Assembly (NCBI GenBank): GCA_024690425.1
Contig: JAILCT010000100.1
Location: forward strand, 1 to 64,000
DNA: 64,000 nt
Direction of reading: 5' to 3'
DNA from: Lachnospiraceae bacterium
GTDB taxonomy: Bacteria; Bacillota_A; Clostridia; Lachnospirales; Lachnospiraceae
Shown here one piece after another: positions 26,128 through 35,027 of the stretch (position 1 is the stretch's first letter; every line of letters starts with the position of its first letter). The position numbers were made by a program, and so were the translations under genes. The notes beneath the pieces are model-generated. The model was given only the letters and a program-made list of their open reading frames with translations, had not been told where the DNA came from and ran no database searches.

Positions 26128-28083
26128 ATGCGGATAATATATTTTGACGTATGTGCGATCGTGTTGGCAATGACGGTTCTGGCCTTTATTATATCCAAGC
26201 GGTATACGAAGGGGAGAACGAACCGTCTTATTTTGGTGCTGTCTGTTCTGTTTCTGTTTGCCGCCCTGCTGGATACATTCAACAGCCTCTTTGGCGGGTA
26301 CATTCCTCAGTCGCATGACAATGCCATGATACAGCTTTTCTCGAATACGGTTTTCTATATAATTAGGAATCTTGTCGTTCCCGCCTATATTTTGTTTGTC
26401 ATTTCATATTACAGCATATGGTACAAGCTTAAGAAACTGAGTCCGCTTACCTTAAGCCTTCTCATACCTGTGATCATAATAGTCGGAGCCGTCATTTTTA
26501 ACGTCTTCACCGGGTTTATGTTTTACATTGACAATAACGGGGTATACCACAGGAACTGGGGGCTTGTCCTTATTTATATAGTCGCCGGTTATTTTATCAT
26601 TCTTCAGGGATATCTCCTGCTCACATACAGGAAGACTATAGGCAAGGGCGAATTCGCCATGCTCGCCTCATTTATCCCCATGAACGTGCTTGCTGTTGTG
26701 GTACAGAGGATCAATCCCGCACTGAGGGTTGAGATGCTGGCAACAACGCTTACCCTTTTCATAATTGCCACTGCAGTGCAGAGACCCGAGGAGATCGTAG
26801 ATGCGGTTGTAGGGACTCTCTCGATGCATGCATTCTTTCAGGATATGTTTAAGGCATACAGCGTCGGACGTCCCATGAATGCAGTCTTTATAAAGATTAA
26901 GAATCAGAAGGCACTCAGGAACAACTTAGGTGTGGAAACATATAACAAGGTACTCCGCAGGGTGGGAGAGAAGTTCATCCAGATGGGCAAGGTCATAAGC
27001 CTCTATACGGATGTATACTATAACGGCAGGGGTTCCTTCGTTATAATCACTGAAGGCGACAGATATGATCAGACACTGGATCTTGCCAGGCTTGTTGTTG
27101 CATATCTTAATGAGAGCTTCAAGCTTAACAACCTTGAGATAGGACTTGATGCCAAGGTGTGCCTTGCCAGGCTTCCCGAGGATATCTCATCCTACCAGGG
27201 ACTCCTGCGCTTTAACAACACCTTCCACAATATCATACCGGATATGGACCAGGTGATCATTTTGTCGGATATATCGGACTCCCGCGATTTCAAGATAAAG
27301 AACGAGATAAATGAGATAATCAAGAGAGGCATCGAGGGCAACAGGTTCAGGATGTATTATCAGCCCATTTATTCGGTTGCGGAGGACTGTTTCGTATCCG
27401 CTGAGGCTCTTATACGTCTTGAAGATGATGAGTACGGATTCGTTTCACCCGCGGTATTCATACCCGCAGCCGAGATGAGCGGAGCGATACATGATATAGG
27501 TGATTTCGTACTGGAAGATGTGTGCAGGTTCATACACCGGGCAGAATTCGTAAACAGCGGTCTTAAATACATAGAGATCAATCTTTCCGTAACCCAGTGC
27601 ATCGAGCCCAAGCTCGTGGAAAAGATAAGGGCCCTTATTTCAAAATACAGGGTAAAGACTTCACAGATCAACCTTGAGATAACCGAGACGGCGGTGGATT
27701 ACGATCCCGAGATCACCGACAAGAATGTTTTCAGCCTGTGGAATATGGGCTTCAGGTTCTCGCTTGATGATTACGGGATGGGCTATTCCAATATAAAGAG
27801 AGTGGTGTCCCTTCCGCTTGATATCATCAAGTTCGACAAGAGCTTTGTCGACGAGATGGATGATCCCAAGATGTGGATAGCGATAGTAAATACTGTTGAC
27901 ATGCTCAAGCAGATGAACAAGAAGATACTGGTCGAGGGAGTGGAAGACAAGAGGACTCTTGACAGGTTCATCGAACTCGGCTGTGATTACATACAGGGCT
28001 TCTATTTTTCGAAGCCTCTGAATCAGACTGATTTTCTGGCATTTGTAAACGATCATAATTCAAGGAAGGTATCAGACAGATGA
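26128..28083 (+). CDS. Membrane EAL-domain c-di-GMP phosphodiesterase
   Basis: 651 residues. About seven membrane helices (~1-215) are followed by a degenerate GGDEF region (~225-390, no GGDEF loop) and an EAL domain (~395-645). The EAL catalytic set is complete: EAL in AEALIRL, Asn in EINLS, Glu in LEITET, the Asp pair in LDDYGMGYSN, Lys in IKFDKSF, VEGVED, and Gln in YIQGFYF. It should therefore cleave c-di-GMP to pGpG. Membrane input suggests regulation by an envelope signal. The next gene is a paralogue that overlaps it by 4 bp (ATGA), so the two are translationally coupled. Confidence 0.85.
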   Translation: MRIIYFDVCAIVLAMTVLAFIISKRYTKGRTNRLILVLSVLFLFAALLDTFNSLFGGYIPQSHDNAMIQLFSNTVFYIIRNLVVPAYILFVISYYSIWYKLKKLSPLTLSLLIPVIIIVGAVIFNVFTGFMFYIDNNGVYHRNWGLVLIYIVAGYFIILQGYLLLTYRKTIGKGEFAMLASFIPMNVLAVVVQRINPALRVEMLATTLTLFIIATAVQRPEEIVDAVVGTLSMHAFFQDMFKAYSVGRPMNAVFIKIKNQKALRNNLGVETYNKVLRRVGEKFIQMGKVISLYTDVYYNGRGSFVIITEGDRYDQTLDLARLVVAYLNESFKLNNLEIGLDAKVCLARLPEDISSYQGLLRFNNTFHNIIPDMDQVIILSDISDSRDFKIKNEINEIIKRGIEGNRFRMYYQPIYSVAEDCFVSAEALIRLEDDEYGFVSPAVFIPAAEMSGAIHDIGDFVLEDVCRFIHRAEFVNSGLKYIEINLSVTQCIEPKLVEKIRALISKYRVKTSQINLEITETAVDYDPEITDKNVFSLWNMGFRFSLDDYGMGYSNIKRVVSLPLDIIKFDKSFVDEMDDPKMWIAIVNTVDMLKQMNKKILVEGVEDKRTLDRFIELGCDYIQGFYFSKPLNQTDFLAFVNDHNSRKVSDR

Positions 28084-30047
28084 TTCTCTATTATGACGTA
28101 TGTGCTTTCATAATACTGTTGCTGGTCATGGGTTCCTGCGTGCTGAAGAAGATGTTCCACGGCAGGACGAATGGCCTCTTTTACCTTGTGGTCCTTACAA
28201 TGATGCTGGCGACCCTGGGTGACTTCTGGGGTGCATATATTCAGAACTACAGTGAGCATATAATATTAAACCGCAACATAGGCTATATATGGCAGTATAT
28301 TTATTTCTTTGCTCACAATATGCTTCTTCCCGTATACCTTCCCTATGTTTATTCCAATATCGGCCTGTGGCATGAATTTATGGAGAATAAGAGGGTGAGG
28401 GTCATATGGATCGCCGGTATGGTGATCAACAATCTTGCACTTTTTGCGAACCTGTTTGTCCATTTTATCTTTGAGGTCAATGATGAGCTTGAATATATAA
28501 GACACGGCGGTATATATATCTTTTATGCGACCGGCTTCCTTTACATGATATTTGAGATAATCATTCTGTTAAAGCACAGAGCGATAATAAGAAAGGACAA
28601 GTTCGTGGTAATGATGTCCTTATATCCGGTATCAGTAATAGGTATCGTGATCCAGTACTTCCTGCCGGATCATCTTGTTGAGATGTTCACGATAACTATC
28701 GCAACACTTCTGTTCTCACTTATAATAAGGCGCGATGAGGAACTACTTGATCCCGTTACCGGAGCAGGAAAGTTCTACGTGGCACATGAGAAGCTGAAGA
28801 ATGTCCTTCTTACCGGAGCGCCTGTTTATGTCATGCTGGTCAAGCTTGTCAATTATAAGAACTTAAGGCTCTACCTTGGGGAGGACCTTCTCAGTGATTT
28901 CTTCAAGAGTCAGTCGTATGAGTTCAACAACTATATGCTTACAGGTGATATTGAGGCGGATATGTACTATCTTGATGAAGGCATGTATATGTTCGTCAGT
29001 GAGACTTCCGATTATGACAAGATCAAGAAGCTGGGTACACGGATAAGGGACCATTATATTGATACCCTGGATTTCAGGGATTTTTCACTGATGGTAGACT
29101 GCAGGATATGTATCTTAAGGTGTCCGAATGATATTGATAACTTCAACACTCTCTATACCTTCGGAGGCAACTTCCATACGATCCTTCCGGCGGTAAAGGA
29201 TGTGATGAATTATCCCGACTACGTTAATGACCGCGACTTCAGGATAAAGAGCGAGCTCAATGACATCATAAGGAATGCCATCGATCACAATTGCTTCGAA
29301 ATATTTTATCAGCCCATTTACTCAATAATCGAGAAGAAGTTTGTTGCTGCCGAGGCTTTTGTAAGGTTAAGAGATGAGAAGTACGGCATCATAGCACCGG
29401 GTATGTTCATTGAGGCTGCGGAGATCAGCGGCGACATACATAAGATAGGTGACTTTGTCATGGAAGATGTGTGCAGGTTCATATCGGAGAATGACTTTAA
29501 GAAGCTGGGGCTTAACTGCATAGAGATAAATATGTCGACTTCCCAGTGTATAGAGATGAACCTGGTTGAGAAGGTTTCAGGCATGCTTGAGAAATATAAG
29601 CTTGATCCGTCATTCATCAATCTTGAGATCACTGAGTCTGCTGTTGATTTTGACCCCGATGTTGTGGATGCGAATGTTAACAGGCTGCACGAAATGGGGA
29701 TCAATTTTGCACTGGATGATTACGGGACGGGTTATTCGAACGTCAAGAGAGTGACGACCCTTCCGGTTGATATAGTTAAGCTTGACAAGACCTTCGTTGA
29801 CGGAGTAGATGATCCCCAGATGTGGATCATGGTCAAGGAAACTATCAAGATGCTGAAGCAGATGGGCAAGAAGGTTCTTGTGGAAGGCGTCGAAGAGGAA
29901 TCGGTCGTAGATAAGTTCACCAATCTGGGAGCCGATTATATACAGGGCTGTGAGTATCTGCAGGGTTACTATTTCTGCAGGCCTCTTCCGGAGCGCGATT
30001 TCCTCGAATTTATGGAGAAACAGGTCAGAATTGAAGGATTTGCTTAA
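28080..30047 (+). CDS. Second membrane EAL-domain protein (EAF variant)
   Basis: 655 residues with the same plan as the preceding gene: seven membrane helices, degenerate GGDEF, EAL domain. The signature reads EAF instead of EAL, but the catalytic Glu and the other metal and substrate residues (EINMS, LEITES, LDDYGTGYSN, VKLDKTF, VEGVEE) remain, so phosphodiesterase activity is plausible. Near the end, YIQG is followed by CEYLQG before YYF, a six-residue insertion that looks like a local duplication. The start overlaps the previous stop by 4 bp, and the end overlaps the ABC gene by 17 bp. Tandem duplication is the likely origin. Confidence 0.82.
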   Translation: MILYYDVCAFIILLLVMGSCVLKKMFHGRTNGLFYLVVLTMMLATLGDFWGAYIQNYSEHIILNRNIGYIWQYIYFFAHNMLLPVYLPYVYSNIGLWHEFMENKRVRVIWIAGMVINNLALFANLFVHFIFEVNDELEYIRHGGIYIFYATGFLYMIFEIIILLKHRAIIRKDKFVVMMSLYPVSVIGIVIQYFLPDHLVEMFTITIATLLFSLIIRRDEELLDPVTGAGKFYVAHEKLKNVLLTGAPVYVMLVKLVNYKNLRLYLGEDLLSDFFKSQSYEFNNYMLTGDIEADMYYLDEGMYMFVSETSDYDKIKKLGTRIRDHYIDTLDFRDFSLMVDCRICILRCPNDIDNFNTLYTFGGNFHTILPAVKDVMNYPDYVNDRDFRIKSELNDIIRNAIDHNCFEIFYQPIYSIIEKKFVAAEAFVRLRDEKYGIIAPGMFIEAAEISGDIHKIGDFVMEDVCRFISENDFKKLGLNCIEINMSTSQCIEMNLVEKVSGMLEKYKLDPSFINLEITESAVDFDPDVVDANVNRLHEMGINFALDDYGTGYSNVKRVTTLPVDIVKLDKTFVDGVDDPQMWIMVKETIKMLKQMGKKVLVEGVEEESVVDKFTNLGADYIQGCEYLQGYYFCRPLPERDFLEFMEKQVRIEGFA

Positions 30048-31740
30048 GTACCTAAAATCATATAAAAAGGAGTGTGTTCTTGCTCCTCTCTTTAAGATGC
30101 TCGAAGCTGTTTTCGAGCTCTTTGTCCCTTTAGTGGTGGCAAGCATCATAGACAGGGGAATAGGCGGGGGAAACAGGCTGTATATCGTCAAATGCAGCAT
30201 CATAATGATCAGCCTGGGCCTTGTAGGCCTTGCGAGCGCCGTGTCGGCCCAGTACATGGCTGCAAGGGCCGCGGTCGGATTCGCGACCGGTGTAAGGCAT
30301 GATCTGTTCAAGCACATCATGAGCCTGTCATATAAGAACATTGACGAGCTCGGAACCTCTACCATGATAACGAGAATGACCGCCGACATCAATCAGGCGC
30401 AGACGGGTGTAAACATGTTTCTGCGCCTTTTTCTGCGTTCACCCTTTATTGTTTTCGGCGCAATGATAATGGCCTTTACGATAAATGTGAAGGAGGCCAT
30501 GATATTTGTTCTTGTCATAATACTGCTGTTTTTTGTTGTGGGTTTTGTCATGTACTTTAACATTCCCATGTTAAAGAAGGTACAGAAAAAGCTCGATGAA
30601 ATAATGCTGCTGACAAGGGAGAACCTTGTAGGTGCAAGGGTTATAAGGGCATTTACTCTTGAGGATAAGGAGACGGATGACTATATAAGGGAAAATACCG
30701 GACTCCTTAAAGAGCAGAGGAGGGCAGGGCATCTGTCCGCATCGCTTAACCCCATGACCTTTGTGCTGATAAACCTTGCGATAGTCATTCTTATCTATAC
30801 AGGTGCCCTTAAGGTTGATTCGGGGATACTTACAAGGGGTCAGGTGGTTGCCCTCTATAATTACATGTCGCAGATACTCGTTGAACTTATAAAGCTGGCC
30901 AACCTTATCCTTCTGCTTAACAGGGCCATTGCAAGCGGTGACAGGGTGGCGGATGTATTCAGGCTTAAACCGGATATAAGCGATCCGGGCGGAGAAGTCA
31001 CTGCTGTCAAAGACGGTGATCATGTAAGGTTTGAACACGTAAGCTTTAAATACAATGATTCTGGTGATGAAGCCCTGTCGGATATTGACTTCTCGGTAAG
31101 AAGGGGAGAGACGGTAGGCATAATCGGCGGAACGGGTTCGGGCAAGACATCGGTCGTCAACCTGATCCCGCGATTTTACGATGTCAGTGCGGGAGCGGTA
31201 TATGTCGACGGAGTGGATGTGAGGGCTTACAGCCTTAAGGCATTAAGGGCAAGGATGGGGCTGGTACCTCAGAAGGCAGTCCTTTTTAAAGGGACCATAG
31301 CCGAGAACTTAAGATGGGGTAATGAAGAGTCGGACGATGAAGAACTTATGGAGGCCGTACGGCTTGCGGTATGCAGTGATGTTGTTGAAGCCAAGGGCGG
31401 CCTTGACGGTGTGATCGAGCAGGGAGGACGCAACCTGTCCGGCGGACAGAGGCAGAGGCTTACTATAGCAAGGGCTCTCGTAGGCAAGCCGGATATCCTT
31501 ATTCTTGATGATTCTTCTTCGGCCCTTGATTATGCAACAGACCGTAAGCTTCGGAATAACCTTAAGGATATGGGATACAGACCGACTGTATTTATAGTCG
31601 CCCAGAGAACATCATCGGTCCGGTATGCGGACAAAATCATCGTTCTTGATGACGGATGTGTCGTGGGTATGGGAGTGCATGAGGACCTGCTTAAGGAATG
31701 CAGTGTATATAAAGAGATATATGACAGCAATACAGCTTAG
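30031..31740 (+). CDS. Half-ABC exporter, degenerate-site subunit
   Basis: About 569 residues. TTG at 30031 is the best start: it gives the normal MSD N-terminus (KDLLKYLKSYKKE) and overlaps the EAL gene by only 17 bp. Six membrane helices (~1-300) precede an ABC domain with GGTGSGKTS, LSGGQRQRLTIARAL and Walker B ILILDDSSSALD. The catalytic Glu after Walker B is Asp, as in the degenerate subunit of heterodimeric exporters (BmrC/TM287 type). The partner is very likely the gene at 33176. The Memo-AMMECR1 gene lies between the two halves. Substrate unknown; it could be a drug, peptide or lipid. Confidence 0.85.
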   Translation: MKDLLKYLKSYKKECVLAPLFKMLEAVFELFVPLVVASIIDRGIGGGNRLYIVKCSIIMISLGLVGLASAVSAQYMAARAAVGFATGVRHDLFKHIMSLSYKNIDELGTSTMITRMTADINQAQTGVNMFLRLFLRSPFIVFGAMIMAFTINVKEAMIFVLVIILLFFVVGFVMYFNIPMLKKVQKKLDEIMLLTRENLVGARVIRAFTLEDKETDDYIRENTGLLKEQRRAGHLSASLNPMTFVLINLAIVILIYTGALKVDSGILTRGQVVALYNYMSQILVELIKLANLILLLNRAIASGDRVADVFRLKPDISDPGGEVTAVKDGDHVRFEHVSFKYNDSGDEALSDIDFSVRRGETVGIIGGTGSGKTSVVNLIPRFYDVSAGAVYVDGVDVRAYSLKALRARMGLVPQKAVLFKGTIAENLRWGNEESDDEELMEAVRLAVCSDVVEAKGGLDGVIEQGGRNLSGGQRQRLTIARALVGKPDILILDDSSSALDYATDRKLRNNLKDMGYRPTVFIVAQRTSSVRYADKIIVLDDGCVVGMGVHEDLLKECSVYKEIYDSNTA

Positions 31741-31778
31741 GGTCTTATGATCGACCCGTTTTGCGAAAGGAGGAGACC

Positions 31779-33176
31779 ATGCCGGTAACAGGAGCGATAA
31801 TGGTTCCTCATCCGCCCATAATATTACCCGAAGTAGGCGGTGGGGAAGAGGAGAAGATAAGGGATACGATCAGGGCATACGATGAGGCGGCGCAGTTTGT
31901 TGCGTCCCTTAAACCGGACACATTGATCGTTACATCACCCCACAGCGTGATGTACGCCGATTATTTCCACATTTCACCCGGAATGCGGGCAAGAGGAGAT
32001 ATGGGGGCGTTCCGCGCGCCTTCGGTCAAGTTCGATGTTGACTATGACAATGAACTGACCGACAGGCTTGCAAGAAAGGCACTCCATCTTGACTTTCCGG
32101 CAGGCGTTCTTGGGGAGAAGGATGCTTCGCTTGACCACGGAACTATGGTTCCCCTCTATTTCATAAACAAATACTATACGGATTACAGGCTGGTCAGAAT
32201 AGGACTGTCCGGCCTGTCCCTGCCGGAACATTACAGGTTCGGAATGATCATAAAGGAAGTGTGCGAAGAACTGGGAAGAAAGACAGTGCTTGTAGGCAGC
32301 GGAGATCTGTCCCATAAACTCCTTGCCGAGGGGCCCTATGGATTCAGTAAGGAAGGTCCCGAGTATGATGAGCGGATAATGGATGTTATGGGCAGGGCAG
32401 CGTTTCTTGAACTGTTCGATTTTGACGAATCCTTCTGTGATAAGGCTGCCGAGTGCGGCCACCGCAGCTTCTGCATAATGGCCGGAGCACTTGACGGCTG
32501 TGAGCTTGAGACAAGGCGCCTGTCTCATGAGGGGACCTTCGGCGTAGGATACGGCATATGTACATACAGGGTTACGGACGGATCCGGCAATGCTTCCGAC
32601 AGGCAGTTCCTTAAGATGTGGGAAGAGAAAAAGCTGGCTGGCCTTAATGAAAGAAGGGCAGCCGAAGATCCTTACGTTAAGCTGGCCAGGGAGACCATAG
32701 AGTCATATATCCGGGACGGAAAAAAGCCGGCCCTTCCTTCAGGCCTTCCGGATGATATGACATCCCGCAGGGCAGGGGTCTTCGTATCCATCCATAAGGA
32801 AGGAAGGCTAAGGGGCTGCATAGGTACGATATCAAGTGTTTATGACTGCATAGGAAATGAGATCATAGAGAATGCGATATCCGCTTCGACCAGGGATCCG
32901 AGATTTGATCCGATAAGAGTACATGAGCTCCCGATGCTTGAGATCAATGTTGATGTCCTGTCGGAAGCCGAGGATATAAAGAGCAAGGATGAACTTGATG
33001 TAAAAAGATATGGTGTCATAGTCACCAAGGGATATAAGAGGGGGCTTCTCCTTCCCAATCTCGATGGGGTAGACACTGTTGATGAGCAGGTGGCGATCGC
33101 TCTGAGAAAAGCGGGGCTTTCGGAAAATGAGAAGGGATACAGCCTTCAGAGATTTGAGGTTGTCAGGCATATCTGA
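31779..33176 (+). CDS. Memo-AMMECR1 fusion (AmmeMemoRadiSam system)
   Basis: 465 residues from ATG 31779, directly after a perfect AAAGGAGG; the frame opens earlier with TTG at 31761 inside that region. Residues ~1-265 are a Memo/LigB-like domain (MVPHPPIILPEVGG, TSPHS, SLDHGTMVPL, GSGDLSH, GHRSF), related to class III extradiol dioxygenases and nitrosopropane dioxygenase-like folds. Residues ~290-465 are AMMECR1 (RRAGVFVSIHKEGRLRGCIG, RFDPI, LEINVDVLS, GLLLP). The system's radical SAM member is at 7086-7949. The role of the trio is unknown. The gene sits between two ABC half-exporters and shares a 1-bp overlap with the second. Confidence 0.88.
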   Translation: MPVTGAIMVPHPPIILPEVGGGEEEKIRDTIRAYDEAAQFVASLKPDTLIVTSPHSVMYADYFHISPGMRARGDMGAFRAPSVKFDVDYDNELTDRLARKALHLDFPAGVLGEKDASLDHGTMVPLYFINKYYTDYRLVRIGLSGLSLPEHYRFGMIIKEVCEELGRKTVLVGSGDLSHKLLAEGPYGFSKEGPEYDERIMDVMGRAAFLELFDFDESFCDKAAECGHRSFCIMAGALDGCELETRRLSHEGTFGVGYGICTYRVTDGSGNASDRQFLKMWEEKKLAGLNERRAAEDPYVKLARETIESYIRDGKKPALPSGLPDDMTSRRAGVFVSIHKEGRLRGCIGTISSVYDCIGNEIIENAISASTRDPRFDPIRVHELPMLEINVDVLSEAEDIKSKDELDVKRYGVIVTKGYKRGLLLPNLDGVDTVDEQVAIALRKAGLSENEKGYSLQRFEVVRHI

Positions 33177-34948
33177 TGAAGAGTGAGAAGAGAAAGAAAA
33201 CAGTCAGCCGGATAATGAAATATATAAAGAGCTACAGGATAAGTGCGGTCCTGTCGCTTATATTCGCTGTTGTAAACGTTACGGCAAGCCTGTATGTACC
33301 GATACTCATAGGCCGGGCGATAGACTGCATCGTATACGGGGCGACGGATTATCCGAGGATGATCAATATCCTGTTAAGGGCACTTTTATCCATCATAATC
33401 GCATCAGCATCACTGTGGTGCATGAATGAGACCAACAATCATCTTACATACGGGATAGTGCGGGATATAAGGAATGAAGCATTTAAGAAGATACATAAGC
33501 TTCCGTTTTCCTTCCTTGATTCCCATCCGGCAGGAGATATATTGAGCAGGATAATAGCCGATGTCGATCAGTTCGCCGACGGACTTCTTATGGGATTCAC
33601 ACAGCTTTTTACAGGCGTGATGACAATACTTATAACGCTTGGTTTCATGTTTTCAATGAATCCGCTCATTACCCTGATAGTGTTTTTCGTAACACCCCTT
33701 TCCCTGTTTGTAGCCAGATATATCTCTCGGAACACATATGACCTGTTCGGGATACAGTCGGGCATAAGGGGAGACCAGACACAGCTTATCGATGAGATGA
33801 TAGGAAACAGTAAGACAGTCAAGGCGTTCTCCTACGAGGACAAGGCCGTGGCCAGGTTTGATGAGATAAACAACAGGCTTGAATCGGCTTCTCTCAAGGC
33901 CCTCTTTTATTCGTCCCTTACAAATCCCGGTACCCGTTTCGTAAACAGTATCGTATATGCTCTTGTAGCACTGACAGGGGGAATAAATGTCCTGGCCGGT
34001 GGGATGAGTGTGGGCATACTTGCAAGCTTTTTAAGCTATGCCAACCAGTATACCAAGCCGTTCAACGAGATATCAGGTGTGCTCACGGAACTTCAGAATG
34101 CCCTTGCTTGTGCAGGCAGGGTTTTTGAGTTTATTGATGAAGAAGAGGAAGAAAGCGATGAAGGACTTCCCATCCTTAACCATGCGGAACCGGGTGGTGC
34201 AGGGAGCACGGATGACGGATCCGTAACAGGAAATGTGTGCTGCAGGGATGTTGCTTTCTCCTATGTAAAGGGGAAAAAGCTTATCGAGAACCTTAACATA
34301 GACGTAAGACAGGGAGAAAGGGTTGCCATCGTAGGACCGACAGGATGCGGTAAGACAACCGTGATCAATCTTCTTATGAGATTCTATGATATTGATAAGG
34401 GCACTATAACGGTAGATGGTGCCCTGATAAATGAAGTTACCAGAAAGAGCTTGAGGAACTCATACGGGATGGTCCTTCAGGACACCTGGTTAAGGCATGG
34501 GACCATACGCGATAATATCAAGATGGGCCGTGACATATCCGATGAGGATATGATCGCCGCAGCCAAAGAGGTCCATTCCCATTCCTTTATAAGAAGGCTG
34601 AAGAACGGTTATGACACGGTGATAGGTGAGGAAGGCGGGAGCCTGTCACAGGGCCAGAAGCAGCTTCTGTGCATCACCCGTATCATGCTGTCCCTGCCAC
34701 CGATGCTGATACTCGATGAGGCTACATCTTCCATTGATACAAGAACCGAGTTGAAGATACAGGATGCCTTTCTTAAGATGATGGAGGGCAGGACTTCCTT
34801 TATAGTGGCTCACAGGTTATCGACCATAAAGAATGCCGATCTTATCCTTGTGATGAAGGCGGGAAATATAATAGAACAGGGCAGCCATGAAGACCTTCTT
34901 AAGGCCGAAGGGTTCTACTACGAGCTGTATAATTCACAGTTTGCGTGA
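33176..34948 (+). CDS. Half-ABC exporter, canonical-site subunit
   Basis: 590 residues. Six membrane helices (~15-310) precede an ABC domain with GPTGCGKTT, Walker B MLILDEATSSID with the catalytic Glu, and AHRLS. The signature reads LSQGQ instead of LSGGQ. In heterodimeric exporters one composite site is catalytic (Glu here) and one degenerate (Asp in the gene at 30031), so the pair fits one heterodimer. The start codon shares its A with the stop codon of the Memo-AMMECR1 gene, indicating coupled translation. Confidence 0.87.
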   Translation: MKSEKRKKTVSRIMKYIKSYRISAVLSLIFAVVNVTASLYVPILIGRAIDCIVYGATDYPRMINILLRALLSIIIASASLWCMNETNNHLTYGIVRDIRNEAFKKIHKLPFSFLDSHPAGDILSRIIADVDQFADGLLMGFTQLFTGVMTILITLGFMFSMNPLITLIVFFVTPLSLFVARYISRNTYDLFGIQSGIRGDQTQLIDEMIGNSKTVKAFSYEDKAVARFDEINNRLESASLKALFYSSLTNPGTRFVNSIVYALVALTGGINVLAGGMSVGILASFLSYANQYTKPFNEISGVLTELQNALACAGRVFEFIDEEEEESDEGLPILNHAEPGGAGSTDDGSVTGNVCCRDVAFSYVKGKKLIENLNIDVRQGERVAIVGPTGCGKTTVINLLMRFYDIDKGTITVDGALINEVTRKSLRNSYGMVLQDTWLRHGTIRDNIKMGRDISDEDMIAAAKEVHSHSFIRRLKNGYDTVIGEEGGSLSQGQKQLLCITRIMLSLPPMLILDEATSSIDTRTELKIQDAFLKMMEGRTSFIVAHRLSTIKNADLILVMKAGNIIEQGSHEDLLKAEGFYYELYNSQFA

Positions 34949-35027
34949 CCATGGATTATCTGATAGGATGTTATGAGGTAAAAGAGAAGAGTATTGCCGG
35001 CCGACAGAAGCTGATAAGGAGTAAATG

